Below are positions 1 to 5,470 of a DNA stretch of 5,564 nucleotides, piece after piece. A model generated the notes under the pieces. The model was not told the origin of the DNA. It saw only the letters and a program-made list of their open reading frames with translations, and ran no database searches. Position 1 is the first letter of the stretch. Each line of letters starts with the position of its first letter. This DNA is from Thioalkalivibrio sp. GTDB taxonomy: Bacteria; Pseudomonadota; Gammaproteobacteria; Ectothiorhodospirales; Ectothiorhodospiraceae. The position numbers were made by a program, and so were the translations under genes. The stretch is taken from contig PULL01000102.1 in assembly GCA_003550945.1 (NCBI GenBank), positions 1-5,564 of the forward strand, written 5' to 3'.

Positions 1-528
1 ATCGTCCTCGAACACATCACCACGCAGGCGGCTGTCGATTTCGTCACCGAGGCGTCACCGAACGTCGCGGCGACGATCACGGTGCATCACCTGCTGATGA
101 ACCGCAATGCCATGTTCCAGGGCGGGATCCGGCCACACCATTACTGCCTGCCCGTGCTGAAGCGCGAGGGGCACCGGCAGGCGCTGGTCGCCGCCGCGAC
201 CGGCGGCAACCCGAAGTTCTTCCTGGGTACCGACAGCGCGCCGCACCCGAAGCATGCGAAGGAATCGGCCTGCGGTTGTGCCGGCATTTACACCGCGCAT
301 GCCGCGATCGAGTTGTACGCCGAGGTGTTCGAGGCCGCTGGGGCACTCGACCGGCTGGAGGCGTTCGCGAGTTTCCACGGTCCGGACTTCTACCGGTTGC
401 CGCGCAACCGCGACCTGCTGGTACTGGAAAAGGTGGACTGGACGGTGCCGGAAGAGGTGCCGTTCGGACGTTCACCCGGCGTGCCCCTGCGGGCGGCAGA
501 CACCGTGCACTGGCGTCTGGCGGACTGA
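1..528 (+). CDS. pyrC: Dihydroorotase PyrC (class II), C-terminal half, truncated by window edge
   Basis: Dihydroorotase closes N-carbamoyl-L-aspartate to L-dihydroorotate, the third step of de novo pyrimidine synthesis in the cytosol. Only the last 175 residues are visible; reading starts at base 1 in frame 1 and ends at TGA 526-528. The sequence aligns closely, from memory, with E. coli PyrC: EHITT at the start, then NRN, GGIRPHHYCLP, the signature LGTDSAPH, and KESACGCAG. Window residue 5 (His, bases 13-15) matches zinc ligand His177 of E. coli, and residue 78 (Asp, bases 232-234) matches catalytic Asp250. The 73-residue spacing is the same in both. Residue 82 (His) matches substrate-binding His254. 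By this offset about 172 residues are missing, giving a full length near 347, normal for the family. The missing part would hold the HxH motif and the carboxylated lysine. It converges on the next gene, 33 bases away. Confidence 0.96.
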   Translation: MVLEHITTQAAVDFVTEASPNVAATITVHHLLMNRNAMFQGGIRPHHYCLPVLKREGHRQALVAAATGGNPKFFLGTDSAPHPKHAKESACGCAGIYTAHAAIELYAEVFEAAGALDRLEAFASFHGPDFYRLPRNRDLLVLEKVDWTVPEEVPFGRSPGVPLRAADTVHWRLAD

Positions 529-561
529 AACGCCTGCGCCGAACGCTCGACGGCTCACGCG

Positions 562-969
562 CTAGCGCAAACCGCCCTTTCCCGCCGGTTCAAACACGCT
601 GTAATAAAAGACCGTATTTGCGTCACCATCCTCCTGACGCTTGCCCAGTCGTGAGGGTAGCGCACGCCCCTCGATCTGCTGCTTGAAGTCGTCGCCGGTG
701 CGAATCACCAGGATTGCCCGCTCGATCTCCGGGATTGGGTGGTTGGCGATCAGCACCAGGCCGCTCTCCGTCACCGGCCGCTCCGACGCGATGACCTTGA
801 TGGGTTCGTCTTCCGCATCGAGATTCGAAAGCAGGCCGGGGTAGCGATTGAGCTTCATCCCCCGCTTGTCGATCACGATGCCTTCCGGCGCGCCCGCGAG
901 GGCCTCGTCGATGGCCTTCAGCTGCTCCTCGCTGAGGAGTTCGTTGATATTTCCTTTCCACGGCGGCAT
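562..969 (-). CDS. Uncharacterised 135-residue soluble protein
   Basis: I do not recognise this family. The start is placed at ATG 969-967 because GGGGGA (981-976) lies six bases upstream as a ribosome binding site. A longer reading from ATG 1050 would add 27 residues whose codons look less like the rest of the gene. Codon third positions are strongly G/C, as in the neighbours, so the gene is probably real. The protein begins MPPWKG and is mildly acidic (about 22 Asp/Glu against 17 Lys/Arg). It has no cysteine, no signal peptide and no membrane segment. Residues 9-26 look like a charged helix. Residues 31-90 alternate hydrophobic strands and turns (GIVIDKRG, IKVIASERP, GLVLIANHP, AILVIRTGDD), suggesting a small alpha/beta fold. 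The tail is basic and glycine-rich (PAGKGGLR). It is transcribed divergently from the flavoprotein gene and converges on pyrC. No function is assigned. Confidence 0.8.
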   Translation of the reverse strand: MPPWKGNINELLSEEQLKAIDEALAGAPEGIVIDKRGMKLNRYPGLLSNLDAEDEPIKVIASERPVTESGLVLIANHPIPEIERAILVIRTGDDFKQQIEGRALPSRLGKRQEDGDANTVFYYSVFEPAGKGGLR

Positions 970-1044
970 AGAGGTTCCCCCAACAATGCAAATCCCGCCC
1001 GGGGTTGCGGGCAGACCTTGCCCGGTGTGCCACGAAATCCCTGT

Positions 1045-1059
1045 TGGCACCCTGAAGGC
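1045..1059 (+). promoter_or_regulatory. Possible sigma-54 (-24/-12) promoter element
   Basis: TGGCAC at 1045-1050 is followed by five bases and then AGGC at 1056-1059. This keeps the GG and GC pairs at the spacing of the sigma-54 consensus TGGCAC-N5-TTGC, though TT is replaced by AG. Transcription would start near 1071 and read toward the flavoprotein gene with a leader of about 225 bases. TGGCAC is also one arm of a perfect inverted repeat, so it could instead be an operator. No upstream activator site was identified. Confidence 0.25.
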
Positions 1060-1258
1060 TTCTGGCGGACCATCCGTGGAATGGGCACGCGCCGTTCCGC
1101 ACGACGCCGCATCGCTAATAATAGCCCGCTGTTCGTTCTGGCGCTCGTCCGGCTTGCATGCTGCGTGTGCGTCAGTGTCGGAGTCGAGGTCTTGACGCGC
1201 GGGCAGGGCAATGCGTGCGACCCGGTGTGGCAGAAATGCGGGTTAATGCGTGAGTCCA

Positions 1259-1264
1259 TACAAT
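1259..1264 (+). promoter_or_regulatory. Possible -10 box for the flavoprotein gene
   Basis: TACAAT matches the sigma-70 -10 consensus TATAAT at five of six bases and stands out in GC-rich DNA. It would give a start near 1271 and a leader of about 26 bases. No good -35 hexamer lies 16-18 bases upstream (ATGCGG and neighbours), so an activator may be needed. Repeated AATGCG motifs sit just upstream. Confidence 0.35.
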
Positions 1265-1296
1265 AGGGCGGATAGCCGCTACCACGGACTCTGCAC

Positions 1297-2424
1297 ATGA
1301 CCCGTATTACCGTGATTGGCGCCGGCTTCGGTGCCCTGACCGCCATCCGCAAACTGCGCGCGGCCGACCGGCAGCTCCAGATCGACGTGATCGCCCCCAG
1401 GCCGGAACTCGTGTACTACCCGAGCACGATCTGGATTCCGACCGGTCTGCGCAAGCCCGAGGACGTGGTCATCGGGCTCGAAGGCTTCTTCGAGCGCATG
1501 GGCGTGGAATACCACAGGGCCTCGGCCACGGGGCTTAAGGACGGGGGTCGCACCGTGGTCACCGACGCCGGCGAGGTTGCGAACGATGGCCTGATCATTG
1601 CGTCCGGCGGCCGCTTCATCAAGAAGCTCCCCGGTATCGAGCACGCGATCACGCCCTGCGAGGGTGTCGATGCGGCGGTGAAGATCCGCGATCGGCTTGC
1701 CGGGATGAAGGGCGGCACGATCGCGTTTGGCTTCGCCGGCAACCCGAAGGAACCGGCAGCGATGCGCGGTGGCCCGGTATTCGAGTTCATGTTCGGGATC
1801 GAGCAGCATCTGCGCAGCCGGGGTGACCGGGACAAGTTCAAACTGGTGTTCTTCACGCCGGCGCCGAAGCCGGGCAACCGGCTGGGCCCGAAGGCGGTCG
1901 AAGGGCTGCTGCGCGAAATGAAGCGCCGCAACATCGAAACGCACCTGGGGCACAAGATGAAGGGTTTCGAGGCCGACAAGGTGATCACCGAAGGCGGTGA
2001 ATTCGGGGCCGACCTGATCCTCTTCATGCCCGGCATGACCGGCAACGCGTGGTTCGACAATACGGATCTTCCGCGCTCGGACGGCGGGCTGCTGAAGGCG
2101 AATGCGCACTGCCAGGTCGAGGGTCAGGACAAGGTGTACGTGGCCGGGGACTCGGGGAGTTTCCCTGGGCCGGATTGGCTGCCGAAACAGGCCCACATGG
2201 CCGACCTGCAGGCCGAGGCGGCCGTGGCGAACCTGCTTGGCGAGTTCAAGGGCAAGGCGCCCAGCCAAAGCTTCAAGGCCGAGCTGATCTGCATTGTCGA
2301 TACCCGGACCAGCGGGATCCTGGTCAAGCGCACCGAGAAGAACAGCGTGATGCTGCCTTCCACCCCCCTGTTTCACTGGGCGAAACGGGCCTTCGAGTGG
2401 TGGTACCTGCGGCAGTACCGGTGA
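1297..2424 (+). CDS. SQR/FCSD-like FAD-dependent oxidoreductase lacking one redox cysteine
   Basis: This 375-residue flavoprotein belongs to the superfamily of sulfide:quinone reductase and the flavocytochrome c sulfide dehydrogenase flavoprotein subunit. The N-terminal Rossmann motif GAGFG (8-12) binds FAD. IIASGGR (100-106) is the second conserved strand-turn, and YVAGD (281-285) is the C-terminal FAD-contacting GD motif. Compared from memory with Acidithiobacillus SQR, C332 in ELICIVDT matches Cys356, and C121 lies within a residue of Cys128. The position of Cys160, in the CFGPAYE motif, is Arg157 here (RGGPVFEF, 157-164). The disulfide relay that makes polysulfide is therefore incomplete, and true SQR activity is doubtful. 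The C-terminal stretch 358-374 (FHWAKRAFEWWYL) resembles the SQR amphipathic helix used for membrane attachment, so the protein is probably peripheral on the inner membrane. There is no signal peptide, unlike FCSD. The start ATG has only a weak GGA (1286-1288) ribosome binding site, which lies in an inverted repeat. Confidence 0.88.
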   Translation: MTRITVIGAGFGALTAIRKLRAADRQLQIDVIAPRPELVYYPSTIWIPTGLRKPEDVVIGLEGFFERMGVEYHRASATGLKDGGRTVVTDAGEVANDGLIIASGGRFIKKLPGIEHAITPCEGVDAAVKIRDRLAGMKGGTIAFGFAGNPKEPAAMRGGPVFEFMFGIEQHLRSRGDRDKFKLVFFTPAPKPGNRLGPKAVEGLLREMKRRNIETHLGHKMKGFEADKVITEGGEFGADLILFMPGMTGNAWFDNTDLPRSDGGLLKANAHCQVEGQDKVYVAGDSGSFPGPDWLPKQAHMADLQAEAAVANLLGEFKGKAPSQSFKAELICIVDTRTSGILVKRTEKNSVMLPSTPLFHWAKRAFEWWYLRQYR

Positions 2425-2453
2425 TGCACCCGTGTTTCCTTCCCGGCCGGACC

Positions 2454-2483
2454 GGCGTGGCCGTGCCCGGGCGGCCGCCGTTT
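2454..2483 (+). terminator. Possible weak hairpin terminator after the flavoprotein gene
   Basis: In the 88-base gap, 2454-2463 can pair with 2472-2479 to give eight GC-rich base pairs with a two-base bulge (2457-2458) and an eight-base loop. It is followed by G and then TTT at 2481-2483. The U-tract is short and no promoter fits between it and the next ribosome binding site, so readthrough into the hydrolase gene, or a plain chance structure, is quite possible. Confidence 0.25.
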
Positions 2484-2512
2484 GATGGACTTCTTCGCTA
2501 CCGGAGATCCGG

Positions 2513-3478
2513 ATGAGTGCTGACCCCAGGGAGAAGCCTTTTCGGCCGGCCTGGTGGCTGCCCGGCGGGCACCTGCAGACGATCGTGCCCAACGTCTGTC
2601 GCCTGCGTCGTGCACCGATGCTGCGACGCCAGCAGGTCACACTGCCCGATGGCGATTTCCTGGCGCTGGACTGGGGCCCTGATCCGGGAGGCCCGATCGT
2701 TGTCCTGTTGCACGGGCTGGGCGGCAGCAGCCGCTCCGCCTACGCGCGCGTCCTGATGCGCGCACTGCACGCGCGCGGATTCTGGGCCTGCATGATGCAT
2801 TTTCGCGGTGCGGCTGGAGAACCCAACCGCAAGCTTCGCGGCTACCACATGGGCGAACGCGAGGATCCGGCTTTCGTGCTCTCGGAGTTGCGGCGCCGGT
2901 ACAGTCGACGCAAACTCGCCGCGGTGGGCGTGTCGCTCGGCGGGAGTGCCCTGCTGCACAGCCTTGCCGCGGCAGGCGAGGACCCGCCGGTGGACTGCGC
3001 GGTGGCGGTGTCGGTACCGTTCCGGCTGCACCGGGCCGAAGAACGGCTGAACCGTGGCTGGTCGAGGCTGTACCAGGGCCATATCCTGCGCCAGTTGCGG
3101 CGGCAGTGGCAGGAGAAGTGCCGGGTGCTCGCGCGCCCGGACCTCGCGACGGGCCTGCATGAAATCCGAAGTTTCCGGCAGTTCGATGCGCGGATCACCG
3201 CCCCGCTGCACGGCTATGCCGACGTGGACGACTATTATGACCGTGCCAGCAGCATTCAGGTGCTGCGGGACATCCACGTGCCTACTCTGCTGATCCACTC
3301 GCTGAACGACCCGTTCATGACGCCCGACAGCCTGCCGGACCCGGACCAGCTTTCGCCCTGCGTCACCCTGGAGGTCCATCGCGCGGGTGGGCACGTGGGA
3401 TTTCTGGAGAGTTCCGGGCGCAGCTACCTGGAGCGGCGGGTTCCCGATTACCTGCTGGTGCAGTTGCAGAAGAAGTGA
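2513..3478 (+). CDS. YheT-family alpha/beta hydrolase
   Basis: This 321-residue protein is of the YheT/COG0429 group (ABHD1/2/3-like) of alpha/beta hydrolases, cytosolic putative esterases with no settled substrate. It has the family N-terminal signature WWLPGGHLQT (14-23), which in YheT-type proteins precedes the hydrolase core. The oxyanion strand motif is LLHGLGGSS (65-73), followed by HFRGAAGEPN (96-105). The nucleophile elbow is GVSLGGS, with Ser141 as nucleophile. The acid is probably Asp266 in SLNDPF, and the base is His294 in GGHVGF, so the triad is complete. The segment 173-240, rich in charged residues, forms the cap region. Length is near the usual 320-340. The start ATG is set by GGAG at 2503-2506, six bases upstream. 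It follows the flavoprotein by 88 bases and precedes a small membrane protein by 63. Family assignment is secure; substrate is unknown. Confidence 0.93.
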   Translation: MSADPREKPFRPAWWLPGGHLQTIVPNVCRLRRAPMLRRQQVTLPDGDFLALDWGPDPGGPIVVLLHGLGGSSRSAYARVLMRALHARGFWACMMHFRGAAGEPNRKLRGYHMGEREDPAFVLSELRRRYSRRKLAAVGVSLGGSALLHSLAAAGEDPPVDCAVAVSVPFRLHRAEERLNRGWSRLYQGHILRQLRRQWQEKCRVLARPDLATGLHEIRSFRQFDARITAPLHGYADVDDYYDRASSIQVLRDIHVPTLLIHSLNDPFMTPDSLPDPDQLSPCVTLEVHRAGGHVGFLESSGRSYLERRVPDYLLVQLQKK

Positions 3479-3492
3479 TTCCCGACGGGGCG

Positions 3493-3536
3493 CCTCCGGG
3501 GCCGGGGCGGTCCCCGCTGGCGCCCGGCTCCGGAGG
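3493..3536 (+). promoter_or_regulatory. Hairpin covering the ribosome binding site of the small membrane protein
   Basis: Bases 3493-3503 pair with 3526-3536 in an 11-bp stem with a single G-U wobble (3500/3529). The 3' arm contains the entire GGAGG ribosome binding site (3532-3536). Inside, GGGG (3504-3507) can pair with CCCC (3512-3515) across a four-base loop. A competing pairing, GGGCGCC (3488-3494) with GGCGCCC (3519-3525), would leave the site free. No T-run follows, so it is not a standard terminator. Pairing is seen in the sequence; regulation of translation is inferred. Confidence 0.4.
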
Positions 3537-3541
3537 TGTGC

Positions 3542-3763
3542 ATGCTTTGGAAAATACTGACGCTGGCTGTTCTGATCTGGTTCGCCTGGTGGCGCCTGCG
3601 TCAGTGGCTGCGTGAACGGAAGCTGCGTGCGGCCGGGGAGCCGGTGCCGGAGCCCCGCCGGGTGCGCCCCATCAGCATTCTCGCGGGTGTGATGCTGCTC
3701 GGCTATGGTGGCTACCTGGTCTGGGTACTGATCATGCAGGAGGTTGCCACCTTTGGGGAGTGA
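3542..3763 (+). CDS. Small membrane protein with two transmembrane helices, 73 residues
   Basis: I do not recognise a family. The start is ATG 3542, five bases after a strong GGAGG (3532-3536). A GTG at 3536 in the same frame overlaps that site and is unlikely to be used. Residues 2-17 (LWKILTLAVLIWFAWW) form a first hydrophobic, tryptophan-rich helix. Residues 18-43 are a strongly basic, proline-containing linker with eight arginines and one lysine, and 44-65 form a second helix (ISILAGVMLLGYGGYLVW). The positive-inside rule puts the linker in the cytoplasm and both ends outside. The short tail ends MQEVATFGE. It sits between the hydrolase and the BFN-PDZ gene on the same strand with short gaps, so co-transcription is likely. 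It could be an accessory subunit for a neighbouring envelope protein, but nothing in the sequence proves this. Confidence 0.75.
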   Translation: MLWKILTLAVLIWFAWWRLRQWLRERKLRAAGEPVPEPRRVRPISILAGVMLLGYGGYLVWVLIMQEVATFGE

Positions 3764-3829
3764 ACACCGTTCCGGTTGAACGAAGCGCATACCGGTCGGT
3801 CGCACGGGAAAGGGTAACGGGAGACCACG

Positions 3830-4699
3830 ATGACGACCCTGAAAAAGACCGCTGTCTGGTGTGCCGCGCTGCTGCTGCTCGTCGTGTCATCGCAGGCCTC
3901 GGCCCGAGCGCCTGTACTGCCGATCGATGAGATGCTTCCGGTGGAACTGGCAACAGTAGGCTTCGAGAGTGTGAGCGGTTCGCCGGTGGTACTCCTCCGG
4001 GAGCCGGCATCCGGGGACGTGGTACTGATCAGTATCGGCTCCAACGAAGCGCTCGCGATCCTGCTGGCCCTGCAGGAAGTGCCGACGCCCCGGCCGATGA
4101 CCCACGACCTGCTGGCCTCGGTGATCGGGGCGCTCGATGCCACGGTCGAGCGCGTGATGGTCGACGCGCTGGTTGGCAACACCTATACCGGCGTGATCGA
4201 GCTGAGCCTGCCGCAGCGGGATGAGCCGGTGTATGTCGATAGCCGCCCCAGCGACGCGCTCGCGCTTGCGGTTCGCACCGGTGCGTCGATTCTGGTTTCG
4301 CCGGATGTTCTGGTCGCGACGCGCGGTCTGGAATTCGAGGGGCTTCCCGAGTCCCAGCAGGTGGTCAGTGCGCTCGGCATCACCGTCGGCGAAGTGAACC
4401 CCGACCTGCGCGAGGCGCTGGGTCTTCCCGACGAGCCTGGGCTGGTGGTGAGCCGGGCCGTGGGCGAGGCTGCGGAATTGGGGCTCTCACCGGGCGCAAT
4501 GATTCTCGAGGTCAACGGCGAAGTGCCGGAATCGCCGATGAGTTTCCTGGAGCTGGTCCGTCAGACCCCCGCAGGCGAGAAGGCCCGCCTGCTCGTGTGG
4601 CAGGACGGGGAGACCCGTGAGCTGCAGCTGTCCACCGACGTTCCGGAACGGCAGACGCCGCGCCGGGCGCCCGGCAACGGCGACGGACTGGAGGTCTGA
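3830..4699 (+). CDS. Exported bifunctional-nuclease (BFN/DUF151) domain protein with C-terminal PDZ domain
   Basis: This 289-residue protein begins with a signal peptide: two lysines (5-6), a hydrophobic core (8-19) and a likely signal-peptidase site after Ala25 (ASA before RA). It should be periplasmic. Residues 38-163 match the BFN domain. Visible hallmarks are GSPVVLLRE (50-58), the IGSNEALAI segment (69-77), PTPRPMTHDLL (85-95) and the signature SRPSDALALAVRTGASI (138-154). BFN proteins such as the Thermotoga one were described as having DNase and RNase activity, mostly in the cytosol. Residues about 193-268 form a PDZ domain of the DegP/RseP bacterial type: GLVVSRAV, then AELGLSPGAMILEVNGE with a dl-like helix at 237-245 and strands to 268. 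The tail (270-289) is polar and arginine/proline-rich. The start is supported by GGGAG at 3819-3823, six bases upstream. Target and activity are unknown. Confidence 0.88.
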   Translation: MTTLKKTAVWCAALLLLVVSSQASARAPVLPIDEMLPVELATVGFESVSGSPVVLLREPASGDVVLISIGSNEALAILLALQEVPTPRPMTHDLLASVIGALDATVERVMVDALVGNTYTGVIELSLPQRDEPVYVDSRPSDALALAVRTGASILVSPDVLVATRGLEFEGLPESQQVVSALGITVGEVNPDLREALGLPDEPGLVVSRAVGEAAELGLSPGAMILEVNGEVPESPMSFLELVRQTPAGEKARLLVWQDGETRELQLSTDVPERQTPRRAPGNGDGLEV

Positions 4700-4715
4700 A
4701 AAGCGCTTTCCGTGC

Positions 4716-4750
4716 CCGGTTCAGACATCGGTCCCGATCCGAGCCGGTTT
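4716..4750 (+). terminator. Possible terminator between convergent genes
   Basis: CCGGTTC (4716-4722) pairs with GAGCCGG (4741-4747) in a seven-bp stem with one G-U pair. Inside it ATCG (4727-4730) pairs with CGAT (4735-4738) across a four-base loop. TTT follows at 4748-4750. The position, 17 bases after the BFN-PDZ stop and between convergent genes, suits a terminator, but the U-tract is short. It overlaps the stop codon of the dehydrogenase. Confidence 0.35.
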
Positions 4751-5444
4751 ACCAGGGAATGGTGCTGCCGTCGACGTCGATGAACCGGCCGTTGTCGCCG
4801 GACGATGCGCCGTCGAGGGTCTTCAGCATCGAGCTGACCGACTCGGTCACCGTGATTTCGGCGTTTGGTCCACCCATGTCCGTCAATACCCAGCCGGGGT
4901 GCAGGATCAGGGTGAGGATTCCCTCGCTTCTGAGATCGCGCGCGAGGCTTACCCCAACCGCATTCAGCGCGGCCTTCGACGAGCGGTAGATGTAGGCTCC
5001 GCCGGATCCGTTGTCCCCCATCGAGCCCATCTTCGAACTCAGCAGCGCGATGCAGGGGCTTGCCGCCCGTCGCAGTTGCGGCAGCAGCGCCTCGACCACC
5101 TGCCGGGGCGCGATCACGTTCACGCGGAAGGTTTCCAGCCACGCGTTCTCGTCCGTGTCGCCCAGGCGGTCGGGCACCGGGCCGTATACGCCGGCGTTGT
5201 TGATCAGCAGATCCACCGGGCGATCGCCGACGGTGGAGGCCAGGTTCATGCGATGGGCGAGGCTGGTCACGTCCAGTGGCAGCACGGTGAGCCGGTCTCC
5301 GTGGGCCTGGGCCAGTTGCATCAGGTCCGGGCAGGCCTCCGGCCGGCGTGCGCCGGCAAAGACCCGATCACCGCGAGCCAGAAGCTGCCGCACGAATTCC
5401 AGGCCGATTCCCCGGCTGCATCCGGTGATGACGACGGTCTTCAT
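4749..5444 (-). CDS. Short-chain dehydrogenase/reductase (classical SDR, C-factor-like)
   Basis: This 231-residue NAD(P)-dependent oxidoreductase is of the classical SDR family. The cofactor motif TGCSRGIG spans residues 7-14. ARRP at 32-35, after the second strand, puts arginines where the adenosine 2'-phosphate would sit and favours NADPH. Other hallmarks are LPLDVT (55-60), INNAG (81-85), Asn109 in FRVNV, Ser136/137 in LLSSKMGS, and the active-site Tyr153 and Lys157 in YRSSKAALN. PGWVLTDMGG (183-192) is the post-active-site loop. The YxYRxSKAALN context and short length resemble the C-factor/CsgA and sniffer-type carbonyl reductases; this is from memory. The protein is cytosolic with unknown substrate. 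The start ATG (5444-5442) is fixed by a strong AAGGAGG (5456-5450), five bases upstream. It lies 26 bases after another minus-strand gene and is probably its operon partner. Confidence 0.94.
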   Translation of the reverse strand: MKTVVITGCSRGIGLEFVRQLLARGDRVFAGARRPEACPDLMQLAQAHGDRLTVLPLDVTSLAHRMNLASTVGDRPVDLLINNAGVYGPVPDRLGDTDENAWLETFRVNVIAPRQVVEALLPQLRRAASPCIALLSSKMGSMGDNGSGGAYIYRSSKAALNAVGVSLARDLRSEGILTLILHPGWVLTDMGGPNAEITVTESVSSMLKTLDGASSGDNGRFIDVDGSTIPW

Positions 5445-5470
5445 CGATTCCTCCTTCGTTGGGTTGGTGG

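Larger units (their letters stand above)
970..1296. other. Divergent intergenic region, 327 bases, with inverted repeats and promoter-like elements
   Basis: No gene is confidently supported here. It separates two divergently transcribed genes and should hold promoters for both. Visible elements are a perfect 6-bp stem with 5-base loop at 1008-1024, a perfect 6-bp inverted repeat GTGCCA-N12-TGGCAC at 1027-1050, a sigma-54-like element at 1045-1059, three AATGCG copies at 1210, 1235 and 1245, a TACAAT hexamer at 1259-1264, and nested inverted repeats at 1252-1291 around the flavoprotein ribosome binding site. An isolated TTGACG at 1192-1197 has no convincing -10 at 16-18 bases. A 61-codon plus-strand frame (1081-1266) is open but weakly supported. 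Confidence 0.75.

Noticed and set aside
562..1050. Longer version of the unknown minus-strand protein starting at ATG 1050
   Set aside because: The extra 27 residues have weaker codon bias, cross two inverted repeats, and the internal ATG at 969 has a better placed ribosome binding site.
1192..1197. TTGACG as a sigma-70 -35 box
   Set aside because: No acceptable -10 hexamer lies 16-18 bases downstream, and the TACAAT at 1259 is far too distant.
739..1266. A 175-codon plus-strand frame overlapping the unknown minus-strand gene
   Set aside because: Its first part is a shadow of the minus-strand gene, whose codon bias fits the genome. Only the tail from 1081 lies in non-coding DNA and was noted separately.
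1279..2640. A 453-codon minus-strand open frame opposite the flavoprotein gene
   Set aside because: It is antisense to a gene with clear FAD motifs. Its composition (arginine, alanine, histidine, proline) is typical of the mirror frame of GC-rich coding DNA, and no domain is visible.
3776..3804. TTGAAC as a -35 box for the BFN-PDZ gene
   Set aside because: The bases at the expected -10 position (GTCGCA) do not resemble TATAAT, so co-transcription with upstream genes is simpler.
2498..3805. A 435-codon minus-strand open frame opposite the hydrolase and small membrane protein
   Set aside because: Antisense shadow of the YheT-type gene, which has a complete catalytic triad and a good ribosome binding site. 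No recognisable motifs on the minus strand.
4700..4709. Palindrome AAAGCGCTTT after the BFN-PDZ stop codon
   Set aside because: It is perfectly self-complementary without a loop, so it cannot form a useful RNA hairpin, and one copy is no evidence of a binding site.
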